Source: JBEBSD01 sp040394475
Lineage (GTDB): Bacteria; Bacteroidota; Bacteroidia; Cytophagales; Spirosomataceae
Assembly: GCA_040394475.1 (NCBI GenBank)
Contig: JBEBSD010000001.1
Location: 147,793-211,792, forward strand
Length of the DNA: 64,000 nt
Reading direction: 5' to 3'
Shown: in pieces, positions 1-9,196 of the stretch
How positions within the stretch are numbered: the first letter of the stretch is position 1
Layout: the number at the start of each line of letters is the position of its first letter
Position numbers and translations under genes: made by a program
Notes under the pieces: generated by a model
Seen by the model: the letters and a program-made list of their open reading frames with translations, nothing else
Told to the model about the DNA's origin: nothing
The model's database searches: none

Positions 1-4
1 CCCA

Positions 5-940
5 ATGAAAATTCTGATTGCCGATGAAATGCATCCTTCTCTTTTACCGATGCTGGAGAAGAATGGATGGGACTATACGTATGCCCCTTTGTTGAAAAGA
101 GATGAAATCATATCCGCACTTTCACACTATGAAGGGTTGATTATCCGGAGCAAGACGCCTGTGGATCCTGCTTTTCTACAGCATGCCGGCAGCCTTAAAT
201 TTATAGCGCGGGCAGGAGCCGGATTGGATCTCATCGACATTCCGGAGGTAGAAAAACGGGGAATAGTGCTGTTTCATGCCGGAGAAGGAAACCGTGACGC
301 GGTGGCCGAACATGTGCTGGGAATGTTGCTGGGACTGTTTAACAATACTTATCGCGCCGACCAACAGGTACGTAACGGAATCTGGGACCGGGAAGGGAAC
401 CGGGGAGAGGAATTGATGGGAAAGACGGTGGGGCTGATCGGGTTCGGGAATAACGGAGGCGCTACGGCTGTCAGGCTGTCGGGGTTCGGATGCCGGGTAC
501 TCGCCTATGACAAGTACAAAACAAACTATGGCAACCAATTCGCCCGTGAATCGTCGATGGCCGAAATCATGGAGGAAGCCGATGTCGTGAGCCTTCACGT
601 TCCGCTCACGGCGCTGACCCGGCATCTGATTAATGCCGACTTTATCCGGAAGATGGCAAAACCCTTTTACCTGGTTAACGCTTCCCGGGGCGAGATTACC
701 AGCCTGGATGCGGTCGTAGAGGGGCTGAAGGATGGAAAAGTAAAAGGAGCATGCCTGGACGTACTTGAAAATGAGAAGCTCGCAAAGCTGACGGATGTAC
801 AGCAAAAAGCCTTTGATTACCTCCGGGCATCCGATAAGGTGGTATTCACCCCGCATATTGCAGGATGGAGCCATGAAAGTTACGTGCGGATCAACGAGGT
901 GCTGTGCCGCCAGATAAAAGAATGGTACGCAGTCTCCTGA
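5..940 (+). CDS. NAD-dependent D-2-hydroxyacid dehydrogenase (SerA-like)
   Basis: 311-aa cytoplasmic enzyme of the D-isomer 2-hydroxyacid dehydrogenase family, expected to interconvert a 2-keto acid and a D-2-hydroxy acid with NAD(H). The Rossmann glycine motif GLIGFGNNGG lies near residue 140. The family's catalytic residues are visible in order: Arg in NASRGE, Glu in LDVLENE, and His in TPHIAGWS near the C-terminus. The length matches single-domain-pair members. It lacks the C-terminal ACT domain of full SerA enzymes, so 3-phosphoglycerate is possible but not shown as substrate. The ATG is only 4 bases from the window edge and no in-frame upstream sequence can be checked. It converges on the leftward gene ending at 944 with a 3-bp gap and no obvious terminator. 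A second, divergent family member lies at 41790. Confidence 0.9.
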   Translation: MKILIADEMHPSLLPMLEKNGWDYTYAPLLKRDEIISALSHYEGLIIRSKTPVDPAFLQHAGSLKFIARAGAGLDLIDIPEVEKRGIVLFHAGEGNRDAVAEHVLGMLLGLFNNTYRADQQVRNGIWDREGNRGEELMGKTVGLIGFGNNGGATAVRLSGFGCRVLAYDKYKTNYGNQFARESSMAEIMEEADVVSLHVPLTALTRHLINADFIRKMAKPFYLVNASRGEITSLDAVVEGLKDGKVKGACLDVLENEKLAKLTDVQQKAFDYLRASDKVVFTPHIAGWSHESYVRINEVLCRQIKEWYAVS

Positions 941-943
941 TCG

Positions 944-3346
944 TTATTTCGTTACCCGGATGACGGAAGTTGCTGATCCGGGTATTCCTTCCTGTGAAAG
1001 GCCCTGCACCACGATCCTGTAAGTACCTTCCTGATCGGAAGCGAAAAAAGGGATTGTCTGCTTTTCATTGCCTTTGAGGGTGACGGACGGCGACCAGAAC
1101 AGCAGGTTCCGGAAATCCGGGATCCGCTGCGCTTTCGGGTCCGGGCGCTCGTAATCCGGCTTGTAAAATTCCCGGTGTTGCAATGTGCCTTCATACGACA
1201 AGATCAGGGCCCGTGGATCCATCTCGAAGTCCGAAAGATCTCCCCCGTAAGTAGAATAGCTCACCACCCCCGGGAAAGCAAGTTCTCCTATGTAATACTG
1301 CCGGGTCAGCACATCCACACGTTTCATCTTGAGAGGATCGAACCGGATAATCCGGTCGGTGTCAAACACCGGGACGCCATCCAGCAGTATGAGCGGATCG
1401 TCGTTGAACACCTGTGTGTGGAGACCGAGTTCCAGTACTTTGAAATGGAAATTCCCCTGGCGTATCCTGACCAGAACAGCCGGGATGTATTCGCGCATTA
1501 CTTCTTCCATTGTGGGGAAACGCGTATAATCATCCAGGTAATAGCGGAAATCGGGTTTGCCGTAGAAAGTGGTGCTGTCGGGGGCCGTTTGTGGACGTGG
1601 TTTCGGGAAATAACTATTCCAGGTCTGCATGTTGATGCTGCGTTTCAGAATATCCTGCTTCCAGGAATCCCTGAGGGCTAACACCGGCATCCGGGAGCGG
1701 GTATACATTTCCGAGAAAGGGTTGTCGATGGTGATGCGCGAGGTACTGTCGTTCCTTAAATTGGGTTGTACTACCAGTTCCCGGGGACCCGTGTAGCCTT
1801 TGGTTTCAAAGAGAAACCGGCCCTGTGCGTCGCTCATGCCGACAAAAGGAAGAATGCGAGAAGAAGGAGAGGCTGCAAATACGGCATGGTTGAGGAGGGG
1901 AGCGCCGCTTTGCGCGTCGACGATTTTACCGGTAATCAGGTGTTCATAGTATTCCGGAAGATAGGCCGGCTGAAATACAGGGTCCGATAGCAACGTATTC
2001 CACTGGTAGCGCCGCCAGCCGTGCGTGAGCATTACATCGTCGAGCGCCAGGTCGGTTGCATCCGAAACCTCCCGGAAGTAATAACCCGGATCTTCAATTT
2101 TTCCTTTTAAATCGGAAGTCAGCAGCAGATAGCTCTCAATATCAGCCTGGGGCAGCTCCGGAAGTGAGTCGGTCAGGTACACGGCAACGGAGGCGCTCGT
2201 AAGACCCGCCGGCAGACCGGCAGTGAGTTCCAGGTTGATCTTTTCACGGAGTGAATAAACCGTCTTAGGTGTCGCTGCCTGCAGGAGCAACGGCCGGGCA
2301 GGCCGGTTGAACCATAGCCGCTCGGCTACCGGTTTCAGATCGTCGGTGAAGAGTACCAGCGAATTAACGCCCGCCTTCAATTGCTTTTTATCCAGTTCGA
2401 ACAAGGCTTTGTTGTCGGTAACCGGGGCGGTTCCGGCAAAACTGTCGGTACCTTTGTAGACGAGCAGATGCAACCGGCCGCCGGGGGCATTGCCCGCTCT
2501 CTGAACCGTTACCTGTACCTTATCGCCCTTACCGGTCACCTGCACGGCATAGCCGTCAGCTGCCACGGCCGGGAGCGGGGACACCTGTGTCTTACCGGCG
2601 GCATCGGTCCATTCTGCCTGGTAGGAATCACCAGAAACCGGTTTTAACAGGAAATGCCCCAAGCCGTACTGCCGTGGTGTAAAGGAGGTAACCAGTTCTC
2701 TTCGTTGATTGTATATTTTTCCCTGGAAAACCAATCCCTTTCCCTGGCTGTCTACGGCTCGGAAGGCAACCTTATTTTCCAGTCCGGCCACCAGCGCTCC
2801 TCCTTCCGGGAAAAAGCCGATCACCGTGTTGGCAACAGGCAGCATGTCTGCAGGAGCGTCCGCAGGCAGGAACGGATTGATCAGGGTCACACCGGTTTCG
2901 AAAAAATGCTCCGGAGAAAAGTTCTTCATCCAGTTGGTATAGGCCCGGACCAGGTAATTCCCGCTGGCAGCCGTGGTCGGGAGCTGGATGGCCCCTGACC
3001 CTATTCCTTCTTTAAGAGAGACTTTGGCCTGTACGACCGTATTGTTATCATTGTCGAGAATTTCCAGGTAGGCAACCTTACTGAGGTCCGCCAGCCGGTG
3101 CTGCTCGTCGGTATAGTACACTTTGAACCAAAGGGTCTCCCCGACCAGGTATAAAGGACGGTCGAGGTGCAGGTATAATTTTTCTGCTGCAGCTTTTTGG
3201 GCATAGGCGGTTATTTTCCCGGTTGCGGCTTCCCCCTGTGCCTGACTGGTAAGGGTACTGCACAACAAGAAGCCGATTATTGCCAGCGCCGGCTTAACGG
3301 AAACCGGGAAAGAGACATAGGCGAATCGTGATGCTTTTCGTTTCAT
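944..3346 (-). CDS. Secreted MG2-domain protein with carboxypeptidase-regulatory and TonB-plug-like segments
   Basis: 800-aa exported protein with an N-terminal signal peptide ending near SQAQ. The region from about residue 55 (YLHLDRPLYLVGETLWFKVY) is the macroglobulin-type MG2 fold seen in a large Bacteroidota family. Around residue 475 a carboxypeptidase-regulatory-like beta domain begins (GKIVDAQSGAPLLNHAVF). Near residue 650 is a TonB-plug-like signature (ILLDGVPVFDTDRI, then KMKRVDVL), but no 22-strand barrel follows and the protein ends in beta-rich sequence. This suggests a surface or periplasmic protein that borrows the SusC plug module without being a transporter; its function is unknown. 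It is the last gene of a leftward operon, 14 bp after the DUF4249 gene, so it probably works with the TonB receptor and DUF4249 lipoproteins upstream. Family membership is fairly sure; the role is inference. Confidence 0.85.
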   Translation of the reverse strand: MKRKASRFAYVSFPVSVKPALAIIGFLLCSTLTSQAQGEAATGKITAYAQKAAAEKLYLHLDRPLYLVGETLWFKVYYTDEQHRLADLSKVAYLEILDNDNNTVVQAKVSLKEGIGSGAIQLPTTAASGNYLVRAYTNWMKNFSPEHFFETGVTLINPFLPADAPADMLPVANTVIGFFPEGGALVAGLENKVAFRAVDSQGKGLVFQGKIYNQRRELVTSFTPRQYGLGHFLLKPVSGDSYQAEWTDAAGKTQVSPLPAVAADGYAVQVTGKGDKVQVTVQRAGNAPGGRLHLLVYKGTDSFAGTAPVTDNKALFELDKKQLKAGVNSLVLFTDDLKPVAERLWFNRPARPLLLQAATPKTVYSLREKINLELTAGLPAGLTSASVAVYLTDSLPELPQADIESYLLLTSDLKGKIEDPGYYFREVSDATDLALDDVMLTHGWRRYQWNTLLSDPVFQPAYLPEYYEHLITGKIVDAQSGAPLLNHAVFAASPSSRILPFVGMSDAQGRFLFETKGYTGPRELVVQPNLRNDSTSRITIDNPFSEMYTRSRMPVLALRDSWKQDILKRSINMQTWNSYFPKPRPQTAPDSTTFYGKPDFRYYLDDYTRFPTMEEVMREYIPAVLVRIRQGNFHFKVLELGLHTQVFNDDPLILLDGVPVFDTDRIIRFDPLKMKRVDVLTRQYYIGELAFPGVVSYSTYGGDLSDFEMDPRALILSYEGTLQHREFYKPDYERPDPKAQRIPDFRNLLFWSPSVTLKGNEKQTIPFFASDQEGTYRIVVQGLSQEGIPGSATSVIRVTK

Positions 3347-3360
3347 AGGTATTGGTCTGC

Positions 3361-4554
3361 TTACTCCCAGAAGGGCGGTCTTTTAATGGTTCCTCCCTGG
3401 ACCCTGCAATCTGCACAATTGTCGGATCCCATGATGTAATGGGTAGGCGGCTCTATGTTCAAAAAAGTGGGATCAAATTGGTGAAGGATCAGGTACGGTG
3501 AGCTGAATACATCCGCTTTGAGGATGGTGTCGGCATGGGCACAGGCGAGAAAACCACCCATTCGCTCGTTAATAAAAATGCGTTTGGAGGTCGATTCCCC
3601 CGCGCTGAAAAACCCGAAAACAGCTTCTTCAGGCGTCGTTACAGAACGGATGTTACCGGTAATCCGCGACGGTAAAGGATCGAAAATGCTTCCGGTGGTC
3701 TCGGTCGTTTTGGCCATTTCGTTCCAGTAATCATACCCCTCACGGGTTAAACCGTATTGGTTGACCAGGATGCTGTACTTCACCAGGAGCTTGTTGGAAG
3801 CGGCCGGAACGTAGGTAACCGGTTGCAGCAGCACGACATCCCTGGAGAGTTTGGCGGTGGTTGATACATTGATGCTGGTCGGGCTCAGGCTGGACCAGCA
3901 GGTATAAATATCGGTCACGCGGTCAACGACTTCCGGCCCGTCTTCTCCCTCAACAACTTCAAGCAGCGAATGAAGGGCAGCATTGTAGGCCCATGTTTCC
4001 TGGAACGTCCACCGGTAAAAGCGGGTCCGGTTGCTGTCGTCATGGGTGTTGACATAGACCTGGACTCCCTCGTTGTTGTGTACGGTATAGGTGACGCTGT
4101 CGATGGGCGGAGATTTGACGGCCGGAACCGGGTCGGATGCATACGTCCTGCCATCGCTTAACTGGATGTGGAGGGTGAATGTTTCGTTTTCCGGAAAAGA
4201 CACAGGGGGGAGAAAATAGCTGCCATCGGCCGATTCGTGGAAGGTGTAACCTGAAGTTTCACTTTCTGTAACGACCATTACGACGGCCCGCTTTTCGACA
4301 GCAGGAGCTCCCGCCGTATTTACATTCTGGGTCCGGTTAAGGCGTATCCGGCTGGTGTCGGCGCCGTTTGTGTTCAGGAAACCGTCAACGACCAGGAAGC
4401 TGTCCGGGGCGTTGATTTCCGGGGGCGAAAACGGGTCGATGCAGGCTTGTATTCCCACCAAAATGGCGACGGCGCTACAGTAGACAAACAAGTCACTTCT
4501 TATGCTCCTACAAGCCGGCTTTGTTAATGAAGGTTGATTTTTTTTCCGTTCCAT
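3361..4554 (-). CDS. DUF4249 family lipoprotein (copy 2)
   Basis: Predicted outer-membrane lipoprotein of the DUF4249 family, which in Bacteroidota sits next to TonB receptors and is thought to assist uptake, though no substrate is established. I take the start at the ATG at 4554, giving 397 aa. A longer frame reaching 4599 would overlap the upstream gene, whereas 4554 leaves a 7-bp gap. After a Lys/Arg-rich start and a hydrophobic stretch, the lipobox-like VGIQAC precedes the mature sequence IDPFSPPEINAPDSFLVVDG. The middle of the gene is almost identical in DNA to the neighbouring copy (3557-3911 against 4755-5109), while both ends differ. The C-terminal region has a Cys pair (NCADC) also present in the paralogue. 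It belongs to the leftward operon headed by the gene at 9196. Confidence 0.9.
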   Translation of the reverse strand: MERKKNQPSLTKPACRSIRSDLFVYCSAVAILVGIQACIDPFSPPEINAPDSFLVVDGFLNTNGADTSRIRLNRTQNVNTAGAPAVEKRAVVMVVTESETSGYTFHESADGSYFLPPVSFPENETFTLHIQLSDGRTYASDPVPAVKSPPIDSVTYTVHNNEGVQVYVNTHDDSNRTRFYRWTFQETWAYNAALHSLLEVVEGEDGPEVVDRVTDIYTCWSSLSPTSINVSTTAKLSRDVVLLQPVTYVPAASNKLLVKYSILVNQYGLTREGYDYWNEMAKTTETTGSIFDPLPSRITGNIRSVTTPEEAVFGFFSAGESTSKRIFINERMGGFLACAHADTILKADVFSSPYLILHQFDPTFLNIEPPTHYIMGSDNCADCRVQGGTIKRPPFWE

Positions 4555-4561
4555 CGGTTGC

Positions 4562-5710
4562 TTATTCCCAGAAAGGTGGTCTGATATTGGTTCCTCCATA
4601 GGTCCTGCAATCCGTACAATTAATGCTTCCCATAATAAAATGGGTGGGTGTCTCCGCTATGTAAGTAGGATCGAATTCGTTTAAAATCAGGTTCAGCGAT
4701 TGAAATACATCCTCTTTCAAAATCGTGTCAGAAGGGGAGCATACCGAGTGCCGGCCCATTCGCTCGTTAATAAAAATGCGTTTGGAGGTCGATTCCCCGG
4801 CGCTGAAAAACCCGAAAACAGCTTCTTCAGGCGTCGTTACAGAACGGATGTTACCGGTAATCCGCGACGGTAAAGGATCGAAAATGCTTCCGGTGGTCTC
4901 GGTCGTTTTGGCCATTTCGTTCCAGTAATCATACCCCTCACGGGTTAAACCGTATTGGTTGACCAGGATGCTGTACTTCACCAGGAGCTTGTTGGAAGCG
5001 GCCGGAACGTAGGTAACCGGTTGCAGCAGCACGACATCCCTGGAGAGTTTGGCGGTGGTTGATACATTGATGCTGGTCGGGCTCAGGCTGGACCAGCAGG
5101 TATAAATATTGGTCACGCGATAGACGACTTCCGGCCCGTCTTCTCCGTCGACAATTTCAAACAGCGAAGGAAGGGCTGCATTGTAGGCCCATGTTTCCTG
5201 GAACGCCCAGCGGTAAAAGCGGGTCCGGTTGCTGTCGTCATGGGTATTAACATAGATCTGGACTCCCTCGTTGTTGTGTACGGTATAGGTGACGCTGTCG
5301 ATGGGAGGGGATTTGACGGCCGGAACCGGGGCAGAGGCATACGTGCTGCCATTGCTTAACTGGATGTGGAGGGTGAATGTTTCATTCTCCCGAAAAGACA
5401 TAGGGGGGAGAAAATAGCTGCCATCGGCCGATTCCTGGAAAATGTAACCTGAGGGATCACTTTCGGGGATGACGACGATGATGGCCTGCTTTTCGACAGC
5501 AGGAGCCCCGGCAGTATTCACATTCTGGGTCCGGGTAAGGCGTATCCGGCTGGTGTCGGCGCCGTTTGTGTTCAGGAAGCCGTCAACTACCAGGAAGCTG
5601 TCCGGAGCGTTGATTTCCGGTGGTGAAAAAGGATCGATGCAGGCTTGCATCCCCACCAAAAAGGCGACGGCACCGCAACAGGTAAGCAGGTAATTTCTCC
5701 TATAATTCAT
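4562..5710 (-). CDS. DUF4249 family lipoprotein (copy 1)
   Basis: 382-aa DUF4249 lipoprotein and tandem paralogue of the next gene. The N-terminus is a signal sequence with lipobox-like VGMQAC, so the mature protein should be lipid-anchored at CIDPFSPPEI. The start ATG at 5710 lies one base from the stop of the TonB receptor gene, so the two are almost certainly co-transcribed and probably translationally coupled. Roughly 119 consecutive residues near the C-terminal half are identical between the two copies, and the final 60 or so differ (CSPSDTILKEDVF against CAHADTILKADVF). That pattern suggests the copies bind similar or related ligands with variable tips. The TonB-receptor partner role is inferred from position and family habit. 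Confidence 0.9.
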   Translation of the reverse strand: MNYRRNYLLTCCGAVAFLVGMQACIDPFSPPEINAPDSFLVVDGFLNTNGADTSRIRLTRTQNVNTAGAPAVEKQAIIVVIPESDPSGYIFQESADGSYFLPPMSFRENETFTLHIQLSNGSTYASAPVPAVKSPPIDSVTYTVHNNEGVQIYVNTHDDSNRTRFYRWAFQETWAYNAALPSLFEIVDGEDGPEVVYRVTNIYTCWSSLSPTSINVSTTAKLSRDVVLLQPVTYVPAASNKLLVKYSILVNQYGLTREGYDYWNEMAKTTETTGSIFDPLPSRITGNIRSVTTPEEAVFGFFSAGESTSKRIFINERMGRHSVCSPSDTILKEDVFQSLNLILNEFDPTYIAETPTHFIMGSINCTDCRTYGGTNIRPPFWE

Positions 5711-5711
5711 T

Positions 5712-8486
5712 TCAAAAACGGAAGTTATAGGTGATGGTCGGAATCGGCTCTCCGAAAATGGAGAGCTTGTAGCCTTTTATGTTTCCATTCTCGGTCCGGA
5801 AATAGACCGAAGACGCGTTTCGTCGTCCCAGCAGGTTATAAACAGCAATTGTCCAGGAGCTGTGCGCCAGTTTCCGGACCTTGTGATTGCCTTCGATGTT
5901 CAGCGACACGTCTACCCGGTAGTAGTCAGGAATACGGTATTGATTCCGTTCGGAATAAAATAACCGCCAGGCCCCGTCCATATAGTATTTGCCTGTAGGG
6001 GGAGTATAGGGCCGCCCGGTACTGTAAGTAAAATTGAGAGAAGTATTGAAACGATGGGTGAATTTATAATTGCCTGCCAGCATGAAATCATGCGGTTTGT
6101 CGTAATTGGACGGATAATAGCTGCCTTGGTTAGGAGCCTCCGGAGAAGTGCGGTCAAGCGCCCGCAGCAGGGTCCGGGAATATGTGTAGGCTACCCAGCC
6201 ATTGACCTTCCCGGTCATTTTTTTGGCCATTACTTCAATACCATACGCCTTTCCGCTGGTTGCGATCACCGCAGTTTCGATGGAATGGTTTAAGATCAGG
6301 GAGTCCCCCGATTTGAAATCAAGGAAGTTCCGGATGTTTTTATAATAACCTTCGGCTGAGATTTCCAGCTTGTTGTTGAACACGTTTTTGTACCATCCTA
6401 ATGAAAACTGGTCACCCTGCTGTGGTTTCAGGTGATAGTCGGTCAGTTTCCAGACATCTGTAGGGGATACCGTCATGGTGTTGCTCAGCAAATGAATATA
6501 CTGACGGAGGGTATTGTAACTGGCTTTGAGGGAGGTATTCCCGGAAAGCGCGTAACGGACGGCAATCCGGTATTCAGGGCCTCCGTAAGTCTTGACTATT
6601 TTGCCTGCTCCGTATTCGAGCGTGCCGTTCTGGTAAGATTTTTCCAGGGGAAACCCGGGAATGTAAGTGTTGACGCTGCGGGGGCCCAGGTAGTTAAACA
6701 GGGAGAACCGGATACCGCCGGTCACCAGCAGCCGGTCGGAGACTTCAAATTTGTCTTCCAGGTACAACGCACTTTCCACCCCTTGCTCCGGGGCCAGTTC
6801 GTCGGGAATTACCAGCGATTGCTCCCGGTTGGGAAGCATACTCCCGGACTGCATCTGATAGTACGTGCTGGCCCCGCCAAAATACAGGGTATGTCTTGGA
6901 TGCAGCTGGTATTCAAAGTCGAGCTTTCCGGAAGTTTGCTTGATCCCGAACGCCAGCTCGAAGGCGTTTTCCGGTACCCGCGTACTCTCCATAGAATAGG
7001 TGTAACGATTGTGTGAAAGCGAAATACTCCCGAACAGCCGTTCGTTGAAAGTATGCTTCCATTTAAAAGAAACCAGCTTATTCTGATAGCCGTAGAGCGT
7101 GTCACCCAGGAGCCTGAAGCTGTCGTTACTGAGGTAACCGCTCAGGTAAATGCTGTTTTTTTGATCCACTTCATGGCTTAAATGGAGGTTTACGTCGTAA
7201 AACGAGGCCTTCCCATTCTGGAAGGTGGGGTTGTCGATCCGTTTCAGGAGCCAGTCGGAGTAGGTGGAACGTCCTGACAGTAAAAACGAGCTCTTGTCTT
7301 TCACGATAGGTCCTTCCAGAGAGAGCCGCCCGGTAATCAATCCGATCCCGCCGGATCCTACGAGTTTCTTTTTGTTCCCGTCGCGACTGTGGATGTCGAG
7401 AACAGAAGAAAGCCGTCCGCCATATTTGGACGGGATGGCGCTTTTGTAAAGTTCAATGTCCCTGAGGATATCCGGATTGAAGGCCGAGAAAAAGCCGAAC
7501 AAATGGGAGGGGTTGTAAATGGGCACTTCATTGAACAGGATGAGGTTCTGATCCGTGGAGCCGCCCCGGATATTGAGCCCGACGCTGCTTTCTCCCACGG
7601 ATTTCACCCCCGGAATGGTCATCACGGTGCGCAGCAAGTCCGATTCGCCAAAGGCCGACGGGATTTGGCGGATCGTTTTCATGCTCAGTTTCACCTGTCC
7701 CATCTGGGCGCCTGCTACATTGATATCGGCGCCGGCTTTTACGGCCACTTCCCGGAGGGCAATCACACTTTCCTTCATTTCGATATCCAGTTTGCCGTCG
7801 GTATTCAGCTCGATCTGCCGGTAGGTTTCCCGCATCCCGAAGCTTTTGATTCGTAAGGTGTGTTTGCCTTTCGGCAACGATATGGAGTAATACCCCAACG
7901 CATCGGCAATGGTGCCGATGGACGGAGATTCAATGAAAACAGCAGCTCCAATGAGCGGCTCGCCATTTTTTACGTTCCGGATATAACCCGACAAAGTGGC
8001 ATTCCCGGCGGTGCGGCGGTACGCTTTCGGACCGATTTCATGCAGCTGGGTTTCCTCCGAATCGAGCAGCCGGTTAGTGGCCTCATTCTCGGGAAGGGCA
8101 TAGACAAGCGTTTCACCGGAGGTTACGCTTGTGTCGGTGTATGCGGGAGCCAGGCGCGTGATGACCGGTGCGGTCTCCGTGATGAATACCCGCCGGCTGT
8201 CATCAATGGCAAAGAAAAAATCAGTATCTCTGAATAATGCTTCCAGGACCGATCCGAGGGGCTGCCGGGTGGCCTGTAGCGTGACCTGCAAGCTGTCGAA
8301 ACGCTGGGGGTTATAAAAGAAAACAGTACCGGTCTGCCGCTCCAGTTCTTCCACGAACTGGTCAAAACTCATGTTCAGGCAATCGATGGTAATGGTTTTT
8401 TCGGTTTCCTGGCCAACTACAGGAGAACAGGCAAGGGCAAAGCCAACCAACAGACATTGCAGCCGGTATGTAAAAAAAAGCTTCAT
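5712..8486 (-). CDS. TonB-dependent outer-membrane receptor with N-terminal STN domain
   Basis: 924-aa outer-membrane active transporter. Visible order: signal peptide (residues 1-25); an STN domain (about 30-105, ITIDCLNMSFDQFVEELERQ); a carboxypeptidase-regulatory-like domain (about 165-250, SGYIRNVKNGEPLIGAAVF); the plug (about 265-390, with LNIRGGSTDQNLILFNEVPI); then a beta-barrel ending in aromatic ITYNFRF, as expected for BAM-inserted proteins. STN domains normally talk to FecR-type anti-sigma factors, but none is adjacent here. It overlaps the upstream gene by 4 bp (stop and start share an ATGA) and is followed at 1 bp by a DUF4249 lipoprotein. The substrate cannot be read from sequence; the DUF4249 pairing distinguishes it from SusC/SusD glycan systems. 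Confidence 0.95.
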   Translation of the reverse strand: MKLFFTYRLQCLLVGFALACSPVVGQETEKTITIDCLNMSFDQFVEELERQTGTVFFYNPQRFDSLQVTLQATRQPLGSVLEALFRDTDFFFAIDDSRRVFITETAPVITRLAPAYTDTSVTSGETLVYALPENEATNRLLDSEETQLHEIGPKAYRRTAGNATLSGYIRNVKNGEPLIGAAVFIESPSIGTIADALGYYSISLPKGKHTLRIKSFGMRETYRQIELNTDGKLDIEMKESVIALREVAVKAGADINVAGAQMGQVKLSMKTIRQIPSAFGESDLLRTVMTIPGVKSVGESSVGLNIRGGSTDQNLILFNEVPIYNPSHLFGFFSAFNPDILRDIELYKSAIPSKYGGRLSSVLDIHSRDGNKKKLVGSGGIGLITGRLSLEGPIVKDKSSFLLSGRSTYSDWLLKRIDNPTFQNGKASFYDVNLHLSHEVDQKNSIYLSGYLSNDSFRLLGDTLYGYQNKLVSFKWKHTFNERLFGSISLSHNRYTYSMESTRVPENAFELAFGIKQTSGKLDFEYQLHPRHTLYFGGASTYYQMQSGSMLPNREQSLVIPDELAPEQGVESALYLEDKFEVSDRLLVTGGIRFSLFNYLGPRSVNTYIPGFPLEKSYQNGTLEYGAGKIVKTYGGPEYRIAVRYALSGNTSLKASYNTLRQYIHLLSNTMTVSPTDVWKLTDYHLKPQQGDQFSLGWYKNVFNNKLEISAEGYYKNIRNFLDFKSGDSLILNHSIETAVIATSGKAYGIEVMAKKMTGKVNGWVAYTYSRTLLRALDRTSPEAPNQGSYYPSNYDKPHDFMLAGNYKFTHRFNTSLNFTYSTGRPYTPPTGKYYMDGAWRLFYSERNQYRIPDYYRVDVSLNIEGNHKVRKLAHSSWTIAVYNLLGRRNASSVYFRTENGNIKGYKLSIFGEPIPTITYNFRF

Positions 8487-9196
8487 AAACGGTTCTCCAG
8501 TTGGTCGTAAAGTTGTACTGCGGTAACGATAGCCTGTTCTTTGTCCTCCCGGAAAACCAGGTTCTGCTTTCTGAATTGTCGCTTAATAGCTGATTTGTGC
8601 GTCCCCAGTACCGTCAGTAGTTTTTTTCTGCTGGTTACTTCCTGGTACGTGTCGTTCAGCCGGATATAATAGCGGTTCCGCTCAAAGAAGTTCACTTCTA
8701 CCAGACGATCAACAATTTTTTCTATCCGGTTCTTTTTACGCTCGCAAAGCAGCTGCGTCTTGCCCGAATGGAGCTGGTCATACCAGCCCTTTCCCAACAC
8801 AGGATCCTGGTCAATCAGCAGGAAGGTATGGCCGCCGATGGTAAATTCCTGGATGTTGGAGGGTTGCAGCTGCACCAGGTACCCGTTCCTGGGTTGCTCC
8901 ACGATGACCAGTCCGAGGTGGGTATCGTACAGCATCCTGAGCGGGCCGAAATCCCGCCCGTCATAACGGAGGGTTCCTTCCTGCAATTCACGTGAATGAA
9001 AAAACTGGTGGGTTTCTGCTTTCCGGTCGTAAATATGATAGCGGCCGCCTGTAAAAAGGTATTGGGAAAGAGCGGTTGCCTGGTTGTACGCCGCTACTGC
9101 CGCTGCCCGCGAGCTCGTGCGATCGGTCCGGTTCTGGCAGACAAGCGGGTGGGCAATCCAGCAGGCAAAGAAGATAAGCAGTAATTTTTTTTCCAT
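8483..9196 (-). CDS. Exported protein of unknown function, first gene of the TonB receptor operon
   Basis: 237-aa protein that I do not recognise. It begins with a clear signal peptide (MEKKLLLIFFACWIAHPLVC), so it is periplasmic or, if the Cys at residue 20 is lipidated, membrane-anchored. The first half is rich in aromatic residues and short beta-like segments (YLFTGGRYHIYDRK, GLVIVEQP). The second half is strongly basic and helical (LCERKKNRIEKIVDRLVEV, HKSAIKRQFRKQNLVF). No catalytic motif stands out. It heads the leftward operon and overlaps the TonB receptor gene by 4 bp, so translation of the two is probably coupled. A partner or accessory role for that receptor is the simplest reading, but that rests on context only. 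Confidence 0.8.
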   Translation of the reverse strand: MEKKLLLIFFACWIAHPLVCQNRTDRTSSRAAAVAAYNQATALSQYLFTGGRYHIYDRKAETHQFFHSRELQEGTLRYDGRDFGPLRMLYDTHLGLVIVEQPRNGYLVQLQPSNIQEFTIGGHTFLLIDQDPVLGKGWYDQLHSGKTQLLCERKKNRIEKIVDRLVEVNFFERNRYYIRLNDTYQEVTSRKKLLTVLGTHKSAIKRQFRKQNLVFREDKEQAIVTAVQLYDQLENRL

